A DNA stretch of 38,909 nt from Porticoccaceae bacterium. Lineage in GTDB: Bacteria > Pseudomonadota > Gammaproteobacteria > Pseudomonadales > Porticoccaceae. The stretch lies in the NCBI GenBank assembly GCA_023228865.1, contig JALOAH010000043.1, positions 1-38,909 of the forward strand, in the 5' to 3' direction. The translations under genes and the position numbers were made by a program. Below the pieces are notes generated by a model, which did not search any database, had not been told where the DNA came from, and worked only from the letters and a program-made list of their open reading frames with translations. Positions 7,915 through 15,993 of the stretch are shown in pieces (within the stretch, counting starts at the first letter, position 1; every line of letters starts with the position of its first letter).

Positions 7915-8417
7915 TCGCCCTGGAAACAAAGCACTGTCGCGGATTCAGCCTGATTGAAATTATGGTGGTGCTGGTGATTCTCAGCGTTACGGTGGTCTTT
8001 GTGACCCTGGGATTTCAGCGTTTGGAAAATGATCGCCTTGAAACCCAGGCGGGGCAGCTCAGCGCCTGGCTGCAGGCGGTGAGCGATGACTCGGTACTCG
8101 ATTCGGCGGTGTATGGTGTGTGGATGGCAGAGGATCAGCAAACCCTTAGAGTGGGATTTTTCCTCGATAATCGCTGGTGGCTGGTGGAAAAGGCAGACGT
8201 GGTTCCTCCGACAATAGAACAGGACATCCATTTCGACATTGACCAGGGCGGCAAATGGCAGCCACTGGCTACAGGCGCCGTGGCCAATTCACAGCCGCAA
8301 GTGCTCTTTCTACCCACGGGAATGACGCTGCCAGAGCGTTTTCAGCTTCGTGAAGGCGAGCGCAGGGCGCGCATTGAACGCAATGGCGACGGTGTTTTTG
8401 AATGGTCGATGTGGTGA
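7911..8417 (+). CDS. gspH: Type II secretion minor pseudopilin GspH
   Basis: This minor pseudopilin has 168 residues. The short leader ends at G11, followed by FSLIEIMVVLVILSVTVVFV with Glu at mature position 5. It joins the pseudopilus tip complex (GspH/I/J/K) and may contact the secretin. The start is GTG 7911; TGGAG lies about 15 bp upstream, and the preceding mini-ORF stop overlaps the start. The C-terminal half is variable, as is normal for GspH. Confidence 0.9.
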   Translation: MIALETKHCRGFSLIEIMVVLVILSVTVVFVTLGFQRLENDRLETQAGQLSAWLQAVSDDSVLDSAVYGVWMAEDQQTLRVGFFLDNRWWLVEKADVVPPTIEQDIHFDIDQGGKWQPLATGAVANSQPQVLFLPTGMTLPERFQLREGERRARIERNGDGVFEWSMW

Positions 8418-8977
8418 TGCTGACAGCCAATACTACTGAGTCAGAAGGCATCAATCCCCCCGGTGACAGGCCGTCACAAAGAGGGCTTTTTTTGGCGAGC
8501 CTGCAGCGATGCCTTCGCGGCCTGTCTCAAGTCAGGGCTGGTCATCGCAGGTGTTCCGTCAGTCACTGTGCAGCTCCCGCCAGAGCCAGGGGTTTTACCC
8601 TTATTGAAACCCTGGTGGCATTGCTGGTGGTGGCGGTGGCCTATGCAGGGGTGACTACGGCGGTGGCGCAGTTTGTCGATCAGCGCCTGATTCTGGTTGA
8701 GCGCCACAGCAGCCACCGCATTGCCTGGAATCGCTTGATGGAACAATACCTGGTGTCCCTCAAATTGCCTGTCAACGAGGCGGACTTTGGCGAAGAAGCG
8801 GGGGTGGTGAGTGCGCGGGGCGGGCGCTGGCGCTGGCAGTTCAGTGAAGAAAAGGCGGCGGCTGAAGGCTTGGTGCGTTATCAGGTCGACGTTTTTCCCG
8901 CTGCGGATATTGACGCAAAAACAGGGGCGGGCAGCGAGTCAGCCACAGGCTCCCTGGCGGCGTTCTTTACACGATGA
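8417..8977 (+). CDS. gspI: Type II secretion minor pseudopilin GspI
   Basis: This is the tip-complex minor pseudopilin, with the N-methylation site G/FTLIETLVALLVVAVAYAGV. The ATG at 8417 overlaps the gspH stop as TGATG, which favours it over ATG 8402. The resulting leader of about 59 residues is far longer than normal prepilin leaders of around 6-15, so a later start (for example a TTG around residue 25) is possible. The stop overlaps the gspJ start by ATGA. Confidence 0.85.
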   Translation: MLTANTTESEGINPPGDRPSQRGLFLASLQRCLRGLSQVRAGHRRCSVSHCAAPARARGFTLIETLVALLVVAVAYAGVTTAVAQFVDQRLILVERHSSHRIAWNRLMEQYLVSLKLPVNEADFGEEAGVVSARGGRWRWQFSEEKAAAEGLVRYQVDVFPAADIDAKTGAGSESATGSLAAFFTR

Positions 8978-9642
8978 CCTTGCTTGCAGAACTTCAGCAC
9001 TCGCGCGGCGGAACATTCTGCCCGGTGTCGGCGCGCGGCTTTACCCTGGTGGAAATTCTGGTGTCGATGCTGATTATGTCGGTGCTCTCGGTGCTCGCCT
9101 ATAACGCTTTTGACGGTATCCTGCGCCTGGAAGCCCGCAGCAAGGAGCAGTTTCTCGAAGAAAATCGCCGCAGCCTTGCCTCGTCGATTATGTTGAATGA
9201 TTTTTTTCATATGCGCCCGCGCCCGGTTCGCGATCAGTTGGGTGGTGTTCGCGATGCCTATCTCGCCCCTTCGGGAGAGTACGCCGTTGAATTTACGCGG
9301 GGGGGGTTGCCAGACTTTGATTATATGGGTGGCGGTATTCAGCGGCTTGCCTATAGAGTTGAAAACCAGCAGTTGATTCGCACCAGCTGGCGCACGGCGG
9401 ATTCCGGCGCTACACCCGAAACTTTGGATCAGGTGCTGGCCACTGGAATTGCTGAATTGCGCGTCGAACAGCACGACGGCCAAAATCAGTTTGTCGCCCT
9501 GTGGCCGCCGGTGAATCAGGGTCTTAGTCGCGATGCGCTGCCGGCAATGGTGCGGATTACGCTGGTGACGGTGGACGGCGAAGAGCAGGTTATGCTGGTT
9601 CCCGGACTCCAGACCGGCGTCGATAGTGGCGCCGGGAGCTAA
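8974..9642 (+). CDS. gspJ: Type II secretion minor pseudopilin GspJ
   Basis: The protein has 222 residues. Leader cleavage at G22 is followed by FTLVEILVSMLIMSVLSVLA. The globular part includes the GspJ-type motif DFFHMRPRPVRD, near RSLASSIMLN, and a C-terminal strand RITLVTVDGEEQVMLVPGL. It forms the ternary tip with GspI and GspK. It overlaps gspI by 4 bp (ATGA), consistent with coupled translation. Confidence 0.9.
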   Translation: MTLLAELQHSRGGTFCPVSARGFTLVEILVSMLIMSVLSVLAYNAFDGILRLEARSKEQFLEENRRSLASSIMLNDFFHMRPRPVRDQLGGVRDAYLAPSGEYAVEFTRGGLPDFDYMGGGIQRLAYRVENQQLIRTSWRTADSGATPETLDQVLATGIAELRVEQHDGQNQFVALWPPVNQGLSRDALPAMVRITLVTVDGEEQVMLVPGLQTGVDSGAGS

Positions 9643-9646
9643 CAGG

Positions 9647-10729
9647 ATGAGTGACTCCCTGTCATCAAGCCAGCGCCAGCGCGGCGTTGCCCTTATCGCG
9701 GTGTTGCTGTTGCTGGTTTTTATTCTCACCATTGTCGGCGGGCTTTTTTACCGTCATCAAATCCATATTCAAAAAGTCACCCGCAGTCTGGTCGGTGAGC
9801 AGGCGCTGTTGCTGTTGTTAAGCGCCGAAAGCTGGGGGCAGTCGGTATTGGTTGAAGATGGCAAGCGTTCCGCCATCGATCACAACGGCGAAAACTGGGC
9901 GCGGGCGCTGCCCTTGCTGCCGGTGGAAGGCGGCGCCATTTCCGGCTGTTTGCGGGATTTACAGGGGCTGTTCAATATCAACAGTCTGTCCTGGTACGGC
10001 AATAAAAGCTGGGAGGATGAACTCGCCGCCGAGCTGGGCAGTGCTGGCAAATCGACACGGCGAACCCTCTTTCGCCGTTTGCTGGAGCAGCTGCAGCTTG
10101 ATGCCGGGGACGCCCGCATAGCGGCATTGGTGGACTGGCTCGATGAGGATTCCTGGCTGCTGTCCCCCGACAGCGCCGAGGACAATGAATACCTGTTGCT
10201 GACTCCGGCCTACAGAGCCGCCAATCAGTCTATGGTGGAACTGGCTGAACTCAGCCTGGTTCAGGGGTTTTCCGCCGCCGATGTTGTCGCCCTGCAACCC
10301 TATGTCAATATTCTGCCCGAGGACACAGCCATCAATATCAATACTGCCCCCGCAATGGTACTTATGGCGCTTTCCCCCCTTATCACTCGGGATATCGCTG
10401 AGGCGTTGATCGCCTCTCGACCCTACGACAGCGTCGATGGCTTTTACAGCCAGCTGGCAATCCTGGCCGGGGAAACCCGCCAGACCCTGGCAAGCCAGCT
10501 GCCCGCAGAGTTTGTTGCGGTTGGCAGCGAGTATTTTTCCCTTTCTGCGGATGTGCGACTGGCGGGAGTGCGCATGGCCTACCGTAGTATTATTCACCGC
10601 CAGGGGCAGGGCGCGCGGGTCATCAGCCGCACACTCAGGTATATTCCAGCGGGGCTTGACGAGAACAGTGAAGCCCTGGCCGTTCATTCAGTCTGCAATC
10701 CGCTGCAGGAGGTTGATAACACACCATGA
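9647..10729 (+). CDS. gspK: Type II secretion minor pseudopilin GspK
   Basis: This is the large tip pseudopilin, 360 residues. The cleavage site is G13/VALIAVLLLLVFILTIVGG; as in other GspK proteins, the Glu at position 5 is absent. The GspK-specific SAM-like alpha domain region (LVDWLDEDSWLLSPDSAEDNEY) and the motif INTAPAMVLMAL are present. ATG 9647 has GGAG at 9634-9637 and is preferred to an in-frame GTG at 9626 that overlaps gspJ. The stop overlaps the gspL start by ATGA. Confidence 0.92.
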   Translation: MSDSLSSSQRQRGVALIAVLLLLVFILTIVGGLFYRHQIHIQKVTRSLVGEQALLLLLSAESWGQSVLVEDGKRSAIDHNGENWARALPLLPVEGGAISGCLRDLQGLFNINSLSWYGNKSWEDELAAELGSAGKSTRRTLFRRLLEQLQLDAGDARIAALVDWLDEDSWLLSPDSAEDNEYLLLTPAYRAANQSMVELAELSLVQGFSAADVVALQPYVNILPEDTAININTAPAMVLMALSPLITRDIAEALIASRPYDSVDGFYSQLAILAGETRQTLASQLPAEFVAVGSEYFSLSADVRLAGVRMAYRSIIHRQGQGARVISRTLRYIPAGLDENSEALAVHSVCNPLQEVDNTP

Positions 10730-11799
10730 CAGCCTACGTTCATCTCAGCGCTATTGATCAGGGGCGCTGTTCTGTGCCCCCTGGTCAGGTGGTTACCGTT
10801 TGGGTGCCTACGGAACAGCTCGCCTGCCACTCGGTGGAAGTGCCACCGGTGCCCCGCAAGAAATGGCAGGCCATGATCCCCTGGTTGCTTGAAGACCGTC
10901 TTCTCGACAAACCGGAAGCCATGGAGTTTTTTTTCTCCGATAAACAGAGCGGCAACAACGTGGCGGTTATTGCCGTCAGCAAGGCTGTGCTCGCCGACTG
11001 GCAAAAGCAGTTAAAACAGCATCAGGTGCACTACAGCGCCCTGGTGCCGGATTTTTTTAGTCTGCCCTGGCAGCCGGGCACGGTCACTATTGCCCTGGCG
11101 GGGGAGCACTGTCTGGCGCGCACTGGCCAGTGGCAGGGCGCGGCGGGCGCCATCGAATGGCTGCTGCCCATGCTGGAGCAGCAAGTGGCAGCGAACGGCC
11201 TCGATGTCGTACTCTGCAACCAGCAGCCGGAGCAAGAATTGCCCCAGTGGCTGCAGGGAGCGGCAGTTAAGCAATATACCGTCAGCCTGTTTGACAGAAT
11301 TCATGCCCCCAGCCTTTCCCTGGCCACTGGCGAGCGCGATCAGCGTCGCCAAACATGGCCACTGGCGGCGCGGGTGGCGGCGGTTTTGGCGCTGCTGGGC
11401 ACTGGACTTCTGACTTCTAATTACTGGCTGGAAAGCCAAAAAATGGCCGAACAGGCGCGCTATTTCGACGCTCAGTTGCGCCAGGGCTATCGCCAGTATT
11501 TTGGCGGCCCTTACGATTTCGCCATGGCGGATTTTCAGCGGGTGGTGTCGGCGCAGCTCGACAGAAGCGGAGATAGCGACGCCGCCATGGCCAATTTGGT
11601 TCGCCTCGACCAAATACTCAGCCGCTGTGGCGATTGTCGCCTTGAAAAACTCAGCGGCGATGGCGATGTTATCGAAGCTCTTATTTCTGGAGAGAGCGTT
11701 GGTGAAGTTCTCGCCTCGGCAGCGGCCGGAGACGTGCAGGCCAGTGGCGACCACTGGTTGTTGAAACTGGTTGCCCAGACCCAGGGAGGAGCCCAGTGA
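10726..11799 (+). CDS. gspL: Type II secretion protein GspL
   Basis: This bitopic inner-membrane protein links GspE to the platform. It has 357 residues. The cytoplasmic actin-like domain (about 1-205) includes PRKKWQAMIPWLLEDRLL, the GspL pattern of a conserved W followed by the LLED motif. One membrane segment lies near 210-230 (VAAVLALLGTGLLTSNYWL), followed by a short periplasmic ferredoxin-like domain. It overlaps gspK and gspM by 4 bp each. Confidence 0.9.
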   Translation: MTAYVHLSAIDQGRCSVPPGQVVTVWVPTEQLACHSVEVPPVPRKKWQAMIPWLLEDRLLDKPEAMEFFFSDKQSGNNVAVIAVSKAVLADWQKQLKQHQVHYSALVPDFFSLPWQPGTVTIALAGEHCLARTGQWQGAAGAIEWLLPMLEQQVAANGLDVVLCNQQPEQELPQWLQGAAVKQYTVSLFDRIHAPSLSLATGERDQRRQTWPLAARVAAVLALLGTGLLTSNYWLESQKMAEQARYFDAQLRQGYRQYFGGPYDFAMADFQRVVSAQLDRSGDSDAAMANLVRLDQILSRCGDCRLEKLSGDGDVIEALISGESVGEVLASAAAGDVQASGDHWLLKLVAQTQGGAQ

Positions 11800-12260
11800 T
11801 GAAGCCATTAGCCCTGAATCTTGGCGACAGGGATCGCCGTTTATTGGCAGTAGCCATACCCATTGTCCTGTTGCTGGTGTTTGTCCTCGCCGCCAAAACC
11901 TTAATGGCGCAGCGGGCTGAAGCCCGCCATCAGCTCGACCGGGCACTGGAAGATATCGCCTGGTTGCAGGCGCAAAGCGGGTTTGTCACCCCTGGCCGCC
12001 AGACCTGCGGCAACACATCCTGGAGCCTGGAGGCTGTGTCTTCACTGGCGCGCCGCCACGGGGTCAACCTCGCCAGTCCGCCGCTATTCGACAATGGTGA
12101 GCTGCGCTTGCAGATAGGCTCAAGCCAGGGTAATGATGTTGTCGCGTTGCTGGCGGCGCTCAGTTGTCAGGGTGGCCGTGTCCATCATTTTGAGCTGCGC
12201 ACCCTCAGTGAGCAGGGCGATGTACAAGGCACTCTGGTGCTGCTGGCGCCTGTAACATAA
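11796..12260 (+). CDS. gspM: Type II secretion protein GspM
   Basis: This inner-membrane partner of GspL has 154 residues. A short cytoplasmic N-terminus with LGDRDRRLLAVA, the typical GspM entry motif, is followed by one membrane segment (AIPIVLLLVFVLAAKTL), a coiled segment and a periplasmic ferredoxin-like domain. It overlaps gspL by ATGA. Its TAA stop is directly followed by the ATG of a mini-ORF that leads in the same frame to gspN. Confidence 0.9.
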   Translation: MMKPLALNLGDRDRRLLAVAIPIVLLLVFVLAAKTLMAQRAEARHQLDRALEDIAWLQAQSGFVTPGRQTCGNTSWSLEAVSSLARRHGVNLASPPLFDNGELRLQIGSSQGNDVVALLAALSCQGGRVHHFELRTLSEQGDVQGTLVLLAPVT

Positions 12261-12329
12261 ATGTCATATTACAGTGTGATTATCCCTTCCATTTGCAGCC
12301 TGTACGCGGGTGACGAGGACATGATTTAA
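12261..12329 (+). CDS. Mini-ORF bridging gspM and gspN
   Basis: The ATG immediately follows the gspM TAA, and its own TAA immediately precedes the gspN GTG. A 22-residue ORF therefore exactly fills the 69-bp gap, in the same frame as both neighbours. It may act as a translational relay, or readthrough of two TAA codons could join gspM and gspN. Chance is not excluded. Confidence 0.3.
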   Translation: MSYYSVIIPSICSLYAGDEDMI

Positions 12330-13034
12330 GTGCGGTTACTTGCTCTAATCTCCGCTGGGGCGGTTTTTGTCGCCACTGTTTTGGTGGCGCTTGTGGTGCA
12401 ACTGCCCGCTTCCCTGTGGGGCGGTTTGGGAAACGCCAACAATTTTTTTACGCCCCTGGCGGGTTCTACTCTGACCGTGGGTGCAGGGATAACCCATGGC
12501 AGCGCCAGCAAGATAATTCGCTGGCACTGGTGCCCGGCGCAGGGGCTTGCATCTTTGTGCTTTAGCGTCGCCGGTCATGGCGCCTATGTGAACGGCCTCT
12601 TGAGGCCGGGTTTTTCCGGTATTGCTGTCACCAATGTGAGTTTTAAAGGACTCAAAAGCGCAGAATTCGGACTGACGGATAGCGCCCTTCGTGCTACTCT
12701 CGGCGGCACTATCGACAGGGCTCTGCTGCCTTGGGACGCCTGTTTCTACAACGGCCTGACAACGGTTGAGGGGAAGCTTGAATTGACGGATGTGGAAATT
12801 ATGGCCATAGCAATTGCCGATTTGCGCCTTGCTGTCAGCGCCGCTGGCGAACGCGGGCTGCGTTTGACGGGGAACGATATCGATGGCAATTTTATCCTCG
12901 ACGGCAATCTCCTCCGCGGCACCCTCAGGGTGACAAACAGCAAAACCCTTATGCCCGTCAGCCTGAGTATGCTGCTGGCGAATGCCCAGGGGGTATTGAA
13001 TCTGGATGTCGCCCACAGACTGGCCTGCCGATGA
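12330..13034 (+). CDS. gspN: Type II secretion protein GspN
   Basis: This is an inner-membrane anchored accessory T2SS protein, 234 residues. It has an N-terminal membrane segment (LISAGAVFVATVLVALVVQLP) followed by a periplasmic beta-rich domain. The GspN pattern of a Trp-rich early domain (IIRWHWCP) and late repeats (GNFILDGNLLRGTLRVT) is visible. The start is GTG 12330. Sequence conservation in this family is low; position after gspM supports the call. Its TGA overlaps the ATG of another mini-ORF. Confidence 0.8.
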   Translation: MRLLALISAGAVFVATVLVALVVQLPASLWGGLGNANNFFTPLAGSTLTVGAGITHGSASKIIRWHWCPAQGLASLCFSVAGHGAYVNGLLRPGFSGIAVTNVSFKGLKSAEFGLTDSALRATLGGTIDRALLPWDACFYNGLTTVEGKLELTDVEIMAIAIADLRLAVSAAGERGLRLTGNDIDGNFILDGNLLRGTLRVTNSKTLMPVSLSMLLANAQGVLNLDVAHRLACR

Positions 13035-13099
13035 CCGATGCGGCGAAAAAAATTCTCACCAAGGCTTTTAATAACAGTATGGGGATGCAAACAGGATGA
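13031..13099 (+). CDS. Mini-ORF bridging gspN and gspC
   Basis: This 22-residue ORF starts in an ATGA overlap with the gspN stop and ends in an ATGA overlap with the gspC start. It begins MTDAAKKILTKAF and looks weakly amphipathic. gspC has no well-placed ribosome binding site of its own (AGG is directly adjacent to the ATG), so translation coupled through this ORF would make sense. Confidence 0.35.
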   Translation: MTDAAKKILTKAFNNSMGMQTG

Positions 13100-13953
13100 G
13101 CGCAGTGACAACCGGGAGTGAAAAGCTCAGGCTCGCGCTCGCGCCATTTTTAAAAGTCTGCTCTGCTGCTTTGGATGGCGCCCGTGGGGCGCCCGCCCGG
13201 CTGTGGTGGTTGCTGGTACTGGTGCTGGCGGCAATCTGTACAGTGGCGCTTATAACCCTTGTCGCCCGCCTGGTTGCCGACGCGCCCTTGCCCAAAGTTG
13301 TTTTTCCTGCAGCGCCACAGGGTACTGCTCAACAGCGGCTGACCCTTTACCCCAGTGGCGACAACAGCAGCAACGCGGGAACCCTTGTCGAAGCCTCTGT
13401 GGATGCAGAACTCCTTGGTGTTATCAGCATGGGGAACCAATCCCGCGCCAATATGCGCGTTAAGGGTAAAAAAGAAACCGTGTTTGCCGTTGGCGACGAG
13501 CTGGTGGCCGGTGTGGTGATTGACAGTATCTCCCCGGCCTATGTGGTGGTGCGGGAGCGCGGCGCGCTCAGAAAAATCACCCTTAAATCCCTGCTCGTCG
13601 CCAACAACGGCGCGGTTATTGAAGCGAGCACCGCAGCGCAGAATGTCGCCAGTGATACCAGGCCGCCCCCTGTGGAGATGCCTGTTGCCGTCAGTGCAGT
13701 TCTTACCGACTCGGGTCAATCCGGCCTGCGCATTGACGCGGTGGATGCCGCCATTGGGGAATTGGCGGCCATCAGGGTTGGCGACATTATTCTCGCTGTT
13801 GAGGAAATTGCGCTGTCCAGTTTGATGGCAGACGCCGCAATGCTGGAAACCTTGAGCCGCCAGCAATCCCTGGCTGTGACCCTGGTGAGAGACGGTGAAC
13901 AGATAACCCTGAATATGGATGGCGATGGCATTAGAGCCCTGCTGGGGCTCTAA
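13096..13953 (+). CDS. gspC: Type II secretion inner-membrane clamp protein GspC (PDZ type)
   Basis: GspC connects the inner-membrane platform to secretin GspD and is involved in substrate recognition. It has 285 residues: a cytoplasmic N-terminus, a membrane segment at about 38-60 (LWWLLVLVLAAICTVALITL), an HR domain at about 105-165 (ELLGVISMGNQSRANMRV to ERGALRKITL) and a C-terminal PDZ domain at about 200-285 (GLRIDAVDAAIGELAAIRVG). In most operons gspC and gspD come first; here they follow gspN. Confidence 0.92.
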   Translation: MSAVTTGSEKLRLALAPFLKVCSAALDGARGAPARLWWLLVLVLAAICTVALITLVARLVADAPLPKVVFPAAPQGTAQQRLTLYPSGDNSSNAGTLVEASVDAELLGVISMGNQSRANMRVKGKKETVFAVGDELVAGVVIDSISPAYVVVRERGALRKITLKSLLVANNGAVIEASTAAQNVASDTRPPPVEMPVAVSAVLTDSGQSGLRIDAVDAAIGELAAIRVGDIILAVEEIALSSLMADAAMLETLSRQQSLAVTLVRDGEQITLNMDGDGIRALLGL

Positions 13954-13995
13954 CCGCTGCAGGACGCTGGCCGACGAGCCAAATTGGAAAGTTAT

Positions 13996-15981
13996 ATGAC
14001 AAGCCCCATGACAAGCCCCATGAAAAACCCTATGAACTGGTTACAAACAATGGCACAGAGTAGATTAGCGCGCGCGGCAAAACGGCGGATCAGCACAATC
14101 CTGGCGGTGGTGGCCGTGGCGTTTTTGGTGTCCCTGCCACAGGCTCACGGGGAAAAACTCACCGTTAATTTTCGCGATGCCGACATTCGCGCCGTGATTG
14201 AAAGTGTCGCTGAAATTACCGGGCGCTCGTTTATTATCGACCCCAGGGTGCAGGGAAAAGTCACTATTATTGCCCCGGAAGCCCTGGACTCGGCGATGCT
14301 CTACGAAGTGATTTTGTCGGCTCTTCAGGTGCATGGTTTTCAGGCCGTCGACGATGGCGCCGTCACCCGTATTGTGCCTTTTACCCAGTCCTTTCAGCTG
14401 GCGGGGGGCAGCGCTGGCAATGAAGTGGCCACGGTGGTGCTGAAAACCAACTACCTCAAAGCGTCGGAATTATTGCCAACCCTCAAGCCCATGGTCAGCA
14501 AGGGCGCATTGGTGCAGGCGCACGATGCCAGTAATCATCTCATCATCACCGATACCCGCTCCCAGATCGCCAGGGTTCAGGACGTGCTCAAAGAAATGGA
14601 CAGCCCCCAGCAGTCGGCGGTGGAAATCATCGCTCTCAAGCATATCTCCGCCGGTGAAGCTCTCCATATTGCCGGGCAGCTCACCCAGTTCCAGACCCAG
14701 AATCTCAATATTGTTGAAGATGTCTACAACAACCGTCTCATTATCAGTGGCAGCCCCGTTGCGCGCCGCGATCTCAAAAATGTCATCACCGGTCTGGATG
14801 TGCCTTCCATGTCCGGGGGCAGCATCGAAGTCATTCGCCTCAATTTTGCCCAGGCTGAAGCCATGAAAACCATGCTCGAAAGCCTGATGACTTCCGGCAT
14901 GTTCAAGCAGGCGGTGGGCGCCGGTGGCGAAGATGGCGAGAATAATTACAAAATTGAAGCGGATACCGCCAATAACGCCCTGGTGATTGCCGCGTCGCCA
15001 GCGGCCATTGCCGAGTTGAGCAAGGTGGTGCGCAAGCTCGATGTGCCCCGCAAACAGGTGTTGATTGAGGCCATAGTCGCGGAAATATCCGAAGATCAGG
15101 CCAAACGCCTAACGGTACAGCTTGCCGCCGCAGGCAAAGAGGGCGGCGCCATCATCAATTTTAACGAGCTTTTGCCAGCGCTGGTGGGTATTGGTCTCGC
15201 CGACGATCTCAGCGGCGAAGATTTGGCCAACCTGCCTCTGGACAAGGGTTTCACCGGCGGCGGCGCCACCTGGGATGACGACGACAAGCGCGGTTTTGGC
15301 CTCCTCATTGAGGCGCTCAAAAGTGACGCCAATACCAATATTTTATCGACGCCTTCCATTGTCACCCTGGACAATGAGGAGGCGACCATTTCCGTCGGTC
15401 AGGAAGTGCCCTTTATCACCGGCAACTACGTCTCCACCAACAACAGCGTCAACAATCCCTTTCAAACCATTGAGCGCCAGGAAATCGGTATCAAGCTCAA
15501 AGTCAAACCCCAGATTAACGATGGCGAAGTGGTGCGCATGTCCATCGAGCAGGAAACCTCCAACCTGCTCGCCACGGCGGCGGCGGCGGGAACGGCGGAT
15601 GTGATCACCGCCAAGCGCCTGATTACCACCAATGTGCTGGTGGCTGATGGCGAGTATTTGGTGCTCGGCGGCCTCATTGACGAATCCTTTTCCGGCGATG
15701 ACACCAAGGTGCCATTGCTTGGCGATATTCCCTTCCTCGGCCAGCTGTTTCGCTCCAAATCGAGAAGCAGTAACCAGTCGGTGTTGATGGTCTTTATTCA
15801 TCCCACCATTCTCGACAATCGTCGTCAGAGTGGCGATGTCACCCAGAGCAAATACGATTATCTGCGCCAGCGTCAGTTGAATTTTCGCGACAATTACCAG
15901 GGCGAAGTGTTGATGCCGCCGCTGCCGGAATCCATTGAGGCTATGGATAACCGCGCACCCCAACCAGCAACCGGGGAGTAA
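13996..15981 (+). CDS. gspD: Type II secretion outer-membrane secretin GspD
   Basis: This is the outer-membrane channel of the T2SS. ATG 13996 (GGAAAG just upstream) gives 661 residues. A signal peptide ends around LPQAHG. The N0 domain (LTVNFRDADIRAVIESVAEI) and N1-N3 KH-like domains (LKTNYLKASELLPTLKPM and LKHISAGEALHIAGQL among them) lead to the secretin core, with VPFITGNY, VLGGLIDESF and VPLLGDIPFLGQLF. The first codons contain a 12-bp direct repeat (ATGACAAGCCCC twice), giving three alternative Met starts. No pilotin gene was recognised nearby. gspA follows after 12 bp. Confidence 0.96.
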   Translation: MTSPMTSPMKNPMNWLQTMAQSRLARAAKRRISTILAVVAVAFLVSLPQAHGEKLTVNFRDADIRAVIESVAEITGRSFIIDPRVQGKVTIIAPEALDSAMLYEVILSALQVHGFQAVDDGAVTRIVPFTQSFQLAGGSAGNEVATVVLKTNYLKASELLPTLKPMVSKGALVQAHDASNHLIITDTRSQIARVQDVLKEMDSPQQSAVEIIALKHISAGEALHIAGQLTQFQTQNLNIVEDVYNNRLIISGSPVARRDLKNVITGLDVPSMSGGSIEVIRLNFAQAEAMKTMLESLMTSGMFKQAVGAGGEDGENNYKIEADTANNALVIAASPAAIAELSKVVRKLDVPRKQVLIEAIVAEISEDQAKRLTVQLAAAGKEGGAIINFNELLPALVGIGLADDLSGEDLANLPLDKGFTGGGATWDDDDKRGFGLLIEALKSDANTNILSTPSIVTLDNEEATISVGQEVPFITGNYVSTNNSVNNPFQTIERQEIGIKLKVKPQINDGEVVRMSIEQETSNLLATAAAAGTADVITAKRLITTNVLVADGEYLVLGGLIDESFSGDDTKVPLLGDIPFLGQLFRSKSRSSNQSVLMVFIHPTILDNRRQSGDVTQSKYDYLRQRQLNFRDNYQGEVLMPPLPESIEAMDNRAPQPATGE

Positions 15982-15993
15982 CGGGGGCGCAAC

